DNA of 15,875 nt from Sulfidibacterium sp964473395 (GTDB lineage Bacteria; Bacteroidota; Bacteroidia; Bacteroidales; F082), in assembly GCA_964473395.1 (NCBI GenBank), contig CAYYOW010000047.1, positions 1 to 15,875 on the forward strand. Direction: 5' to 3'. Within the stretch, counting starts at the first letter, position 1. The number at the start of each line of letters is the position of its first letter. The translations under genes and the position numbers were made by a program. This document shows positions 1-6,746 of the stretch, piece after piece. A model generated the notes under the pieces. It saw only the letters and a program-made list of their open reading frames with translations, did not search any database and was not told where the DNA came from.

Positions 1-2
1 TT

Positions 3-482
3 GCCAGCCTGATTATTGCCACCATTTTTGTCATCGGTATTGTGAGCCTTATTTTATGGTCGTTTTCCAAGGGATTGCTGGCCAGCATCCCCATTGCGGT
101 AACCATAATCATTTTGTTTGGCACCATGGGGCTGACAAATATCCCACTGAACATGGGAACTGTTCTTGTAGCCAGTATCGCTATGGGCATTGGCATTGAT
201 TATTCCATCCATTTCATTACCCATTTTAACGATGGGCTAAAAACAGGACTTCCGGTGCAGGAGGCTATTGTGGCCACCATGAAAATGAGCGGAAAAGCCA
301 TTCTTATCAATTTCGGTTCGGTATCAGGAGGTTTCCTGGTACTTATTTTCTCCAAATTGGTTCCCATGCAATATTTTGGTGTCTTAGTTGCATTGAGCAT
401 GTTAAGTTCAAGTTTAGGTGCACTCACCCTGTTGCCCGTAATTCTTATCATACGAAATAAAAAACATTTAAAAACAGCCTGA
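3..482 (+). CDS. RND/MMPL-family exporter, C-terminal part (5' truncated by window edge)
   Basis: This is the 3' end of a large inner-membrane exporter of the RND superfamily (MMPL/HpnN-like branch); the reading frame is open to the left edge, so the GTG at 42 is not the real start. About 159 residues are visible. They contain four to five hydrophobic segments and the motif GIGIDYSIHFITHF, which matches the conserved helix of the second membrane half of RND proteins, where the acidic residue takes part in proton coupling. The stop TGA is followed two bases later by the ATG of the LolA-like gene, so the two are surely co-transcribed. Proteins of this pair are thought to move hydrophobic cargo such as lipids or lipoproteins from the inner membrane outward; the substrate cannot be told from the sequence. 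Family assignment is firm; exact subfamily is not. Confidence 0.85.
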   Translation, partial: ASLIIATIFVIGIVSLILWSFSKGLLASIPIAVTIIILFGTMGLTNIPLNMGTVLVASIAMGIGIDYSIHFITHFNDGLKTGLPVQEAIVATMKMSGKAILINFGSVSGGFLVLIFSKLVPMQYFGVLVALSMLSSSLGALTLLPVILIIRNKKHLKTA

Positions 483-484
483 TA

Positions 485-1246
485 ATGAAAAGAATAAATA
501 TTGGCTTCTACCTGTTGCTTGTCTTGTTTGCCGCTGTTCCTTACAGTCTCTCCGCACAAAACACCGGTGAAATTTTACACAAAATGGATGTACAGGCTGC
601 CACCATCAAAGACAAAACAGCAAATGTGGTAATGGAAATGATCAACAACAGAACCGGCAAAATAAAAACCCGCAAAGCCATTTTAAAACAAAAAATGCCC
701 GACAAGACACTGTTCCGGTTTACCTATCCGCCATCACAGGCAGGCATTGGCACACTCTCGTTGCCGGGCGGAATAGTTTATTTGTACATGCCAGCTTTTG
801 GCAAACCCAAGAAAATTTCCAATCTTGCAAACGGGGGCGCTTTTTCGCAATCCGACTTCTCCACCGAAGACATGGGGCCTAAAAACTGGGCGAAGAATTA
901 CACTGCAACACTTTTGAGTTCAAACGATACGGCTTATGTATTAAGCCTCATCCCGAAAGTTCAAAATGATAAATATTCCAAGCTGGTGGTTACGGTCAAT
1001 AAAAAACATTTTTTCCCGCAGAGCGTTGCCTATTATAATTTACAAGGCAATCTGACGAAAGAAGCAGATTATCAGTACGAAAAAATCGGGCATCTGTGGA
1101 GTGCCCGAATTGCCTCCATGACCAATTTCCGGAAAGCCCACACCACACGTATCATAAACTCAAACGTTAAATTAAATCAGGGGTTAAAAACAGGGGATTT
1201 TACTGTGGAACAATTGGTTTCCCCTGAGAAAAGAAAAGAAAAATAA
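485..1246 (+). CDS. LolA-like outer membrane lipoprotein-sorting protein
   Basis: A 253-residue exported protein. Residues 1-24 form a signal peptide (basic start MKR, hydrophobic core, SLSA before a likely cleavage ahead of Gln25) with no lipobox Cys, so a soluble periplasmic protein is expected. The mature part has the beta-rich pattern of the LolA/LolB-like fold family often annotated as outer membrane lipoprotein-sorting protein, with stretches such as LFRFTYPP and GIVYLYMPAFGKPKKI. Proteins of this family bind acyl chains in a half-barrel cavity. The two-base spacing from the MMPL exporter gene suggests it receives cargo from that pump and carries it across the periplasm. It is not the housekeeping LolA, judging by context and length. 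The fold family is likely; the carried substrate is inference. Confidence 0.75.
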   Translation: MKRINIGFYLLLVLFAAVPYSLSAQNTGEILHKMDVQAATIKDKTANVVMEMINNRTGKIKTRKAILKQKMPDKTLFRFTYPPSQAGIGTLSLPGGIVYLYMPAFGKPKKISNLANGGAFSQSDFSTEDMGPKNWAKNYTATLLSSNDTAYVLSLIPKVQNDKYSKLVVTVNKKHFFPQSVAYYNLQGNLTKEADYQYEKIGHLWSARIASMTNFRKAHTTRIINSNVKLNQGLKTGDFTVEQLVSPEKRKEK

Positions 1247-1277
1247 TACTATAGTTGTCATTTGTAAAAACAGAATC

Positions 1278-1892
1278 ATGGGAAAAATAAACCGTCAATC
1301 GGGAGATATTCGTAGAAATCAGATAAAAGCAGCCGTAAAAGAAATTATCTATTATGAAGGGATGCAAAAACTTACGACGAAAAATATTGCTAAAAAAGTC
1401 GGCATCAGCGAAGGAACCGTTTTTAAGCATTTTGTTTCAAAAAAGGCAATTATTGACAACATGCTGGAAGACGTGGGAGAAGAGCTGGTGGAACCTCTTC
1501 GGAAAATTGCTTTTGCGAAAAGCGACGCTGCCATACGGCTGGAACAATACATTTGCTTTCACCTTGATTATCTCGACAAAAACAAAGGGATTACCATCCT
1601 GCTGTTTACCGAGGCTTCATACCAAAATAATGAACACTTAAAACAAATGCTGGATAAAACCTATCATTCGCTGGAGCAAAATTTTAGTAAAATCATCCGC
1701 GATGGAATTGAAGCCGGAATATGGGACAACACTGTTTCCGTAAAAGCCATTTCAAGTCTTTACATGGGCATTCCCCTCGCCATGAACATCGAGTTATCGT
1801 TGCATCACGGCTACATCAAAGGAGACAACTACTGCCAGAATATGCATATGTTACTTAAACGTATTTTAAGTAAAGGGGAACAACAGGAATAA
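1278..1892 (+). CDS. TetR/AcrR-family transcriptional regulator
   Basis: A 204-residue protein with a typical N-terminal TetR DNA-binding domain. After a basic first helix, residues about 33-52 form the helix-turn-helix (TTKNIAKKVGISEGTVFKHF, then VSKKAII), the family signature. The C-terminal 140 residues are helical and variable, as expected for the ligand-binding and dimer part; the ligand is unknown. The gene follows the LolA-like gene by 31 bases on the same strand and is probably in its operon, so it most likely represses the exporter operon in response to a cargo or membrane signal. The operon promoter lies left of the window, so its operator cannot be seen. Family assignment is very sure; the regulatory target is inferred from position. 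Confidence 0.9.
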   Translation: MGKINRQSGDIRRNQIKAAVKEIIYYEGMQKLTTKNIAKKVGISEGTVFKHFVSKKAIIDNMLEDVGEELVEPLRKIAFAKSDAAIRLEQYICFHLDYLDKNKGITILLFTEASYQNNEHLKQMLDKTYHSLEQNFSKIIRDGIEAGIWDNTVSVKAISSLYMGIPLAMNIELSLHHGYIKGDNYCQNMHMLLKRILSKGEQQE

Positions 1893-1908
1893 AGAAAGGC
1901 TTTCTTTT
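1891..1908 (+). terminator. Weak hairpin at the end of the exporter operon
   Basis: AAAGAAA, a GGC loop and TTTCTTT form a 7-bp hairpin ending in T, starting inside the TAA stop of the TetR gene. It is AT-only, so at best a weak terminator. Confidence 0.3.
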
Positions 1909-2091
1909 AGAATACTCTGTAAGAGTGCACCATAGGTATTTACAAACCTACGGGACAAATCCGCCAGCATGTAGCGGCGGTGAACCAAACATTGCCGCTG
2001 AATAAATTCGCAGGCAACCGGTGAACCGTTGCTGACGCAACTTCCCAATATTCAGAATAACACCACTCGCTGCTTCGGGCATCCGCCTGAA
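1909..2091. other. Structured intergenic stretch without an ORF
   Basis: This gene-free stretch is richer in G+C than the neighbouring spacers and holds a run of short hairpins: ACTCT-gta-AGAGT near 1911-1923, TAGGT/ACCTA at 1933-1950, CCGCC/GGCGG at about 1961-1980, and GTTGC-tgac-GCAAC at 2028-2041. No known riboswitch core was recognised. It could be a decayed intergenic repeat or a small structured RNA; nothing in the window decides. Confidence 0.3.
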
Positions 2092-2111
2092 GATTTATAA
2101 ACATAACTTCG

Positions 2112-2119
2112 TACTTTTG
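2112..2119 (+). promoter_or_regulatory. -7 element TACTTTTG for the P-loop kinase gene
   Basis: TACTTTTG fits the Bacteroidota -7 consensus TAnnTTTG and lies 20 bases before the ATG at 2140, giving a leader of about 15 bases. No good TTG -33 element is seen upstream. Confidence 0.5.
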
Positions 2120-2139
2120 CTTTTTTAATCATACCCTTT

Positions 2140-2700
2140 ATGCTTATCATTGGAATTACCGGGACACTCGGCGCAGGAAAAGGAACCATCGTGGAATATC
2201 TGAAAAAAAAGAAAAACTTTTATCATTATTCTGTGCGGCAGTTTCTTATTGAAGAGATTGAAAAACAAGGCCTTCCGGTAAATCGTGACAGCATGACTTC
2301 GGTAGCCAATCGCCTGCGTAGCGATTACCACCCGGCTTACATCGTGGAAGAACTGTATAAACAAGCTGCCAGGACCGGTGAAAATGCAGTCATTGAAAGT
2401 ATCCGAACCCCCGGAGAGGTAGATTTTCTACGAAAGCAAGGTAACTTTTACCTTTTTGCTGTGGATGCCAACCCAAAAACACGTTACCAGCGTATCCGGC
2501 AGCGTGGCTCCGAAACTGACCACATCGATTTTGACACATTTACAGCCAACGAACAACGCGAAATGACCACTACCGATCCCAACAAACAAAACCTGGGAAA
2601 ATGTATTCAAATGGCTGACTTCCGTTTTGACAACAACGGGAATATTGCTGCACTTTATGCGGAAGTTGATAAGGTGCTGAAACAGATTGCTTCGCACTAA
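2140..2700 (+). CDS. P-loop nucleotide kinase-like protein (CoaE / UPF0200-like)
   Basis: A 186-residue P-loop protein. Residues 8-16 read GTLGAGKGT, a Walker A of the adenylate-kinase type (GKG-T). Later stretches fit a small-molecule kinase fold: VIESIRTPGEVDFL (acidic strand region, about 84-97), then the basic helix PKTRYQRIRQRGS that resembles a lid. It looks like dephospho-CoA kinase, (d)NMP kinases and archaeal UPF0200 proteins, but I cannot assign the substrate. The ending NNGNIAALYAEVDKVLKQI is typical of nucleotide kinases and dephospho-CoA kinases, where a salvaged strand precedes the last helix. It stands alone behind its own -7 element and ends at a bidirectional terminator. Fold is sure; reaction is open. 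Confidence 0.7.
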   Translation: MLIIGITGTLGAGKGTIVEYLKKKKNFYHYSVRQFLIEEIEKQGLPVNRDSMTSVANRLRSDYHPAYIVEELYKQAARTGENAVIESIRTPGEVDFLRKQGNFYLFAVDANPKTRYQRIRQRGSETDHIDFDTFTANEQREMTTTDPNKQNLGKCIQMADFRFDNNGNIAALYAEVDKVLKQIASH

Positions 2701-2786
2701 CGCACGAGCCTTACGCACTGTGCTCGCAATAGGGACGTTATGAGCATTTAGGATTTTGTAAAAAACATAATATTTTTCTCCAAACC

Positions 2787-2816
2787 AAAAAAAGGCCGCT
2801 TTCAAGCGGCCTTTTT
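2787..2816. terminator. Bidirectional intrinsic terminator between the kinase-like gene and groEL
   Basis: A 12-bp perfect stem (2789-2800 with 2805-2816), core GGCCGCT/AGCGGCC with a TTCA loop, flanked by A-runs on the left and a T-run on the right, so it works for both strands. It lies 86 bases after the + gene and 24 bases after the groEL stop. Confidence 0.9.
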
Positions 2817-2840
2817 GAAAATATATTGAGGTTTTGACTT

Positions 2841-4478
2841 TTACATCATTCCGGGCATTCCGCCGCCCATGGGAGGCATGGCAGGTGCCGGAGCATTTTC
2901 ATCTTTGTGTTCGCTCAAAACACATTCGGTTGTCAGCAACATACCGGCAATGGAAGCGGCATTTTCAAGTGCCACACGTGCCACTTTGGTCGGGTCAATA
3001 ACACCGGCATCCAACAGATTTTCATACACTTCGGTACGGGCATTAAATCCGAAATCATCTTTACCTTCTTTTACTTTGTTGACGACAACAGAACCTTCAA
3101 GGCCGGCATTTTCAACAATCTGGCGAAGCGGCTCTTCCAAAGCACGGGTAATAATAGCAATACCGGTTGTCTGGTCTTCGTTTTCACCTTTCAGGTCTGT
3201 AATGCTGTCGATAGCGCGGATAAAAGCGACACCGCCTCCGGGAATGATTCCTTCTTCCATGGCAGCGCGGGTGGCAGCCAATGCATCTTCAAAGCGGTCT
3301 TTCTTTTCTTTCATTTCCACTTCGCTGGCAGCACCTGCATAAATCACGGCTACGCCACCGGCCAATTTGGCCAAACGTTCCTGTAACTTTTCTTTGTCGT
3401 ATTCGGAAGTAGTCGTTTCTATCTGGGCTTTGATTTGGTTGACGCGGGCATTAATATTTTCTTTGGCGCCTTTGCCACTGACGATGGTTGTATTTTCTTT
3501 GTCGATAGTTACTTTTTTAGCTTCTCCCAGCATATCCAGGGAAGCATCTTCCAACTTGTAACCTTTTTCTTCGGAAATTACCGTACCACCTGTGAGGATA
3601 GCAATGTCTTCCAACATCTCTTTTCTCCTGTCGCCAAAGCCGGGAGCTTTCACGGCTACAACCTTCAGAGAACCACGAAGGCGGTTAACAACAAGTGTTG
3701 CCAAAGCTTCATCTTCAATATCTTCGGCAATAATTACCAATGGTTTACCGCTTTGAACAGCTTTCTCAAGAATAGGAAGCAGGTCTTTCATCACGGAGAT
3801 TTTCTTATCGTAAATGAGAATGTAAGGCGATTCGTAAACTGCCTGCATTTTTTCGGTGTCGGTTACAAAGTAAGGAGAGATATAGCCGCGATCAAACTGC
3901 ATACCTTCCACCACATCCACGTAGGTTTCAATTCCTTTAGCTTCCTCGATGGTAATAACCCCTTCCTGTTTAACTTTGCCCATGGCTTCGGCAATAAGCT
4001 GACCGATTGCATGGTCGTTGTTGGCAGAAACAGAAGCTACCTGTTCGATTTTTTCATGACTATCACCAACTTCTCTGGTTTGGTTTTTCAGTGATTTGAT
4101 GACCTCCTTAACAGCTTTGTCAACTCCCCGTTTCAAATCCATGGGATTAGCGCCGGCTGTAACGTTTTTCAGTCCGGCTGTAACAATAGCCTGTGCCAAA
4201 ACTGTAGCAGTCGTAGTTCCGTCACCAGCAAGATCGTTGGTTTTTGAAGCCACCTCTTTGACCATTTGGGCGCCCATATTTTCAATAGGATCGCTCAGCT
4301 CAATTTCTTTGGCTACGGTAACGCCGTCTTTGGTTATCTGCGGGCCGCCGAAAGATTTATCAATAATGACGTTTCTTCCCTTAGGGCCTAACGTTACTTT
4401 CACGGCATCGGTTAATGCGTCAACACCTTTTTTCAGGCCATCTCTTGCTTCTAAATTAAATAAAATGTCTTTTGCCAT
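2841..4478 (-). CDS. groEL: Chaperonin GroEL (60 kDa, Hsp60)
   Basis: Full-length 545-residue chaperonin subunit. The protein starts MAKDILFN, carries the ATP-binding loop GDGTTT at residues 85-90 (the catalytic Asp of the family sits here), the second conserved block GGGVAFIRA near residue 410, and ends in the flexible Gly/Met tail (GGGMPGMM). Fourteen such subunits form the double ring that encloses and refolds cytosolic proteins with GroES. The gene lies 40 bases downstream of groES on the same strand and surely shares its transcript. No Shine-Dalgarno is visible; an AT-rich leader precedes ATG, as usual in Bacteroidota. Long open frames on the opposite strand are shadows caused by codon bias. 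Nothing is odd in the protein. Confidence 0.99.
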   Translation of the reverse strand: MAKDILFNLEARDGLKKGVDALTDAVKVTLGPKGRNVIIDKSFGGPQITKDGVTVAKEIELSDPIENMGAQMVKEVASKTNDLAGDGTTTATVLAQAIVTAGLKNVTAGANPMDLKRGVDKAVKEVIKSLKNQTREVGDSHEKIEQVASVSANNDHAIGQLIAEAMGKVKQEGVITIEEAKGIETYVDVVEGMQFDRGYISPYFVTDTEKMQAVYESPYILIYDKKISVMKDLLPILEKAVQSGKPLVIIAEDIEDEALATLVVNRLRGSLKVVAVKAPGFGDRRKEMLEDIAILTGGTVISEEKGYKLEDASLDMLGEAKKVTIDKENTTIVSGKGAKENINARVNQIKAQIETTTSEYDKEKLQERLAKLAGGVAVIYAGAASEVEMKEKKDRFEDALAATRAAMEEGIIPGGGVAFIRAIDSITDLKGENEDQTTGIAIITRALEEPLRQIVENAGLEGSVVVNKVKEGKDDFGFNARTEVYENLLDAGVIDPTKVARVALENAASIAGMLLTTECVLSEHKDENAPAPAMPPMGGGMPGMM

Positions 4479-4518
4479 TTTTCTAAATTTTTATCTGTTA
4501 TTACTAATTTTTCGTTAC

Positions 4519-4797
4519 TTAAATAATTGCCAGGATATCTGACTGACTCATAATGAGATAATCTTTGTCATCGATGGTTATTTCGGTTCCGGCATATTTG
4601 CCATAAAGAACCTTATCACCAGGCTTCACATGAATGTCATTATCTTTATCCTTTTCGGGAATAGCCACCACCGTTCCTTGTTGTGGTTTTTCTTTGGCAG
4701 TGTCAGGAATGATAATTCCACTTGCTGTTTTCTCTTCTGCGGGTGCAGGCTCAACAACCACCTTGTCTCCAAGTGGCTTAATGTTCAACTTATCCAT
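4519..4797 (-). CDS. groES: Co-chaperonin GroES (10 kDa, Hsp10)
   Basis: A 92-residue protein with all GroES marks: IKPLGDKVVVEP at the N-terminus, the mobile loop EEKTASGIIIPD at about residues 21-32 that docks on GroEL, and the C-terminal block VLYGKYAGTEITIDDKDYLIM. Seven copies cap the GroEL ring. It is the first gene of the groES-groEL operon. About 130 bases separate it from secG and contain a terminator for secG plus a separate dyad close to the groES start. No CIRCE element (TTAGCACTC-N9-GAGTGCTAA) is seen, so HrcA control by the usual site is not supported. Confidence 0.98.
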   Translation of the reverse strand: MDKLNIKPLGDKVVVEPAPAEEKTASGIIIPDTAKEKPQQGTVVAIPEKDKDNDIHVKPGDKVLYGKYAGTEITIDDKDYLIMSQSDILAII

Positions 4798-4841
4798 AAT
4801 ATTTCTGTTTTTTTCGTTTAAAATTTGAACTACTCTTTATC

Positions 4842-4872
4842 TGTCATATATTATGCCAAAACGAAGGCATAA
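4842..4872 (-). promoter_or_regulatory. Dyad upstream of groES, candidate operator
   Basis: A 7-bp inverted repeat, TTATGCC-N8-GGCATAA (4851-4872), stands about 55 bases before the groES start. A TGTCA pentamer at 4842-4846 sits next to it on the groES side; the same pentamer recurs in the neighbouring hairpin. On the groES strand the right arm continues as TTTTGGCATAATATATGACA. No clear TAnnTTTG element is present, so how the chaperonin operon is started is open. Confidence 0.35.
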
Positions 4873-4908
4873 AAAAAATGTCAGAATGCTATGACATTCT
4901 GACATTTT
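4871..4908 (-). terminator. Intrinsic terminator after secG
   Basis: A perfect 14-bp stem (4875-4888 with 4895-4908) with a 6-base loop, followed on the minus strand by eight T in a row counting the stem end. It lies 22 bases after the secG stop and closes the lptE-TPR-secG operon. The arms contain repeated TGACATT/TGTCA units, see findings. Confidence 0.85.
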
Positions 4909-4930
4909 ATTAATGAATAAGCTGTGGTGG

Positions 4931-5293
4931 CTATTTCTTAGTCGCCGGCTTTTTCTTGTTACTTTGAGGCGTCTGTTTCATGGGAGGAGCATTAAAGTCA
5001 ACAGCCGGCTGTTTTACATTATCAATCTTATTTTGCAATGCACTGTTTTGTAAATCCTTGCCACTGTTTCCACGAGGAATGATCATAGTAGCAGTGAGAC
5101 TCAGCAGCAACAAGGCAACAGCAAGTGTCCAGCTGGCTTTCTCCAGGAAATCAGCGGTTTGACGTGCTCCCATAAACTGGTTTCCGCTACCAAAGTTGGC
5201 TGCAAGACCACCACCTTTTGGGTTTTGTACCAAAACGATTAATCCAAGTATGACACAGACAATCAAAATCAGTATAGAAATAAAAATATACAT
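4931..5293 (-). CDS. secG: Preprotein translocase subunit SecG
   Basis: A 120-residue inner-membrane protein. Transmembrane helix 1 covers residues 2-22 (ISILILIVCVILGLIVLVQ); then follows the conserved SecG loop NPKGGGLAANFGSGNQFMGARQTADFLEKASW, in which GGGL and G-R-FL-K are family marks; helix 2 covers about residues 55-72. The C-terminal 45 residues are a charged tail rich in Lys, Gln and Pro, common in this phylum. SecG associates with SecYE and helps SecA-driven export. The start lies 11 bases after the stop of the TPR gene, so both share a transcript that ends at the hairpin 22 bases downstream. Confidence 0.95.
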   Translation of the reverse strand: MYIFISILILIVCVILGLIVLVQNPKGGGLAANFGSGNQFMGARQTADFLEKASWTLAVALLLLSLTATMIIPRGNSGKDLQNSALQNKIDNVKQPAVDFNAPPMKQTPQSNKKKPATKK

Positions 5294-5304
5294 CTTTTTA
5301 AGCT

Positions 5305-6069
5305 TTAAATATTTACGTTCTTTTTTGCTTTCTCAATAAGGGATGCAAAGTAACTACTTTTTTCCGGGAATTTCAAAATTAATTTTTCATAGATATTAAT
5401 AGCTTTTACATAGTGTCCCTGATTCAGATAAATATTTGCAAGTGTTTCGCTAATAATATTTTCCTCGTCCACAACACTACGTTTAGCATATTCAACAGGA
5501 TTGTAAAATGTATTTTGCGGGGCAGATATGGAGGGCTCATTTTTTATAAAAGAGTCGATAATCTCTTCTTTTGATAAGGGTTTTGATGCTCTTCCGGATT
5601 TCTTTTTTTCCTTTTCCGCTTCAATTTCACGAATACGTTCTTCGATAATTTTCTTAAGCTCATCAATAGTATAGGAACGGCTCTCCGGCGGAGGCGTATC
5701 TTCACCGGAAGGTTTCCCCCCAGTTTTGGCAGGTTTTTCTTTTTCAGGTTCCGGATTTTCCACCTTTGGCACAGGCCTCTTATTCGACTTCTTCCCGGCT
5801 TCTTCATCGGGCAGGACAATCCGCACCGAAGACTGGTTCAGCCGGTCAATATGTTTTTTTAAGATGCGCCTGTTGCCGGCATAGACCGCGGTTGTTTTTA
5901 ATTCCGCATCGTACATTACATTTTTGTCAATATACAATTTCAGCGTAAGCAAAGTGTGTGCCGAAGAGCAATAAGGAAAGTCTTTTACCATGGCCATTAA
6001 ATCGGAAAGGGAAGCGATTTCCATTTTCGAGGGATGACGGAGATATGCCGTAAATTGTTCCTGGTTCAT
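5305..6069 (-). CDS. Small TPR-containing protein between lptE and secG
   Basis: A 254-residue cytosolic protein without signal peptide. Residues 1-80 are helical, with a conserved-looking stretch LMAMVKDFPYCSSAHTLLTLKLY. Residues about 85-125 are rich in Pro, Lys and Glu and probably disordered. A highly charged coiled-coil-like segment follows (IDELKKIIEERIREIEAEKEKK). The last 60 residues contain one clear TPR-like unit (ISETLANIYLNQGHYVKAIN, then IYEKLILKFPEKSSYFASLI). It lies 24 bases behind lptE and 11 bases before secG. A protein of this type in this place is, to my knowledge, a recurring Bacteroidota arrangement, but its job is unknown. Envelope biogenesis is only suggested by the neighbours. 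Confidence 0.8.
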   Translation of the reverse strand: MNQEQFTAYLRHPSKMEIASLSDLMAMVKDFPYCSSAHTLLTLKLYIDKNVMYDAELKTTAVYAGNRRILKKHIDRLNQSSVRIVLPDEEAGKKSNKRPVPKVENPEPEKEKPAKTGGKPSGEDTPPPESRSYTIDELKKIIEERIREIEAEKEKKKSGRASKPLSKEEIIDSFIKNEPSISAPQNTFYNPVEYAKRSVVDEENIISETLANIYLNQGHYVKAINIYEKLILKFPEKSSYFASLIEKAKKNVNI

Positions 6070-6093
6070 AAGGCGAAGTTAATAAAGATTTGA

Positions 6094-6651
6094 TTACCAG
6101 TTTACCAGGGCTTTATTAAAAATATTATCAGTAAGATCACTGACGATTTTATTTATCAAATCATTTTTAATGCTGTTATAATTATCTGTTGAAGAGTAAT
6201 CGATATATTGTGTAAACGATGTCTCAAAATCTTTTGAAGGTTCCAGCCTGCTCGAAAACCGCACATTCACAGTAATGGTAAGCCTGTTGAGTGCCGCCGT
6301 CTGATCAGCCTGAATGGCCACAGGTTTAGTACTATAATCTGTAATTTCGCCTTCAAGAGCAATATCACCGTTTTTCCCCACCATCTCCAGGTTAGTTTGT
6401 GAGGTAAATCTGTCGCGCAGGGCATTGGTAAAAACAGCACTCAACGTTGGTTCTACAATTTTTGCCTTGTTGGCAAAATATTGAATAGACATGGTCTTGG
6501 CGCCGGCAGGAACAGAAGCCCCTGTAAAAGAATAGACCCCGCAGGAAGTAAAAAAGAGACTAAAGAAAAGAAAGAAAAAAACCTTCAGAAGAGAGTTCTT
6601 TCTATCTTTGAAACAATTTTTGGTGGATGAACTACTGAAAAAATTTGCCAA
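6094..6651 (-). CDS. lptE: LptE-family LPS-assembly lipoprotein
   Basis: A lipoprotein whose mature part starts at the Cys of FFTSCGVYSF, behind a Phe/Leu-rich signal core; the CGVYSFTGAS start, the beta strand TMSIQYFANKA, and the central ALRDRFTSQTNLEMV block are typical of the Bacteroidota LptE family. LptE plugs and helps assemble LptD, which inserts LPS into the outer membrane. The start is uncertain: an in-frame ATG exists at 6726, but a perfect -7 element TACCTTTG (6674-6681) lies downstream of it. The only near-standard in-frame start after it is TTG at 6651, which I use; a CTG just before the signal core would also fit a normal length. It heads an operon with the TPR gene (24 bases downstream) and secG. 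Confidence 0.85.
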   Translation of the reverse strand: MANFFSSSSTKNCFKDRKNSLLKVFFFLFFSLFFTSCGVYSFTGASVPAGAKTMSIQYFANKAKIVEPTLSAVFTNALRDRFTSQTNLEMVGKNGDIALEGEITDYSTKPVAIQADQTAALNRLTITVNVRFSSRLEPSKDFETSFTQYIDYSSTDNYNSIKNDLINKIVSDLTDNIFNKALVNW

Positions 6652-6673
6652 GACTGTATGATTTTCTTTTCTG

Positions 6674-6681
6674 CAAAGGTA
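6674..6681 (-). promoter_or_regulatory. -7 element TACCTTTG for the lptE-TPR-secG operon
   Basis: On the minus strand the octamer is TACCTTTG, an exact TAnnTTTG match. Transcription would begin near 6667-6670, downstream of the ATG at 6726, so that ATG cannot serve this transcript. No TTG at the expected -33 distance is seen. Confidence 0.6.
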
Positions 6682-6746
6682 AAAATTATACGTATCCGGT
6701 GTTTCAGTCAAAACAAAGAGTTTCAACCGCCACAGAGAAACGCAAA

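Noticed and set aside
2907..4542. Long open frames on the + strand opposite groEL, up to 219 residues
   Set aside because: They lie fully antisense to a perfectly conserved groEL, show no domain, and are explained by codon bias of the real gene.
4798..4930. CIRCE element for HrcA upstream of groES
   Set aside because: No TTAGCACTC-N9-GAGTGCTAA or close variant is present; the dyads there have other sequences.
6645..6746. N-terminal extension of the lipoprotein hydrolase from the ATG at 6645
   Set aside because: The extension would place 34 charged residues before a perfect lipoprotein signal starting at 6747, and overlaps the lptE promoter and start.
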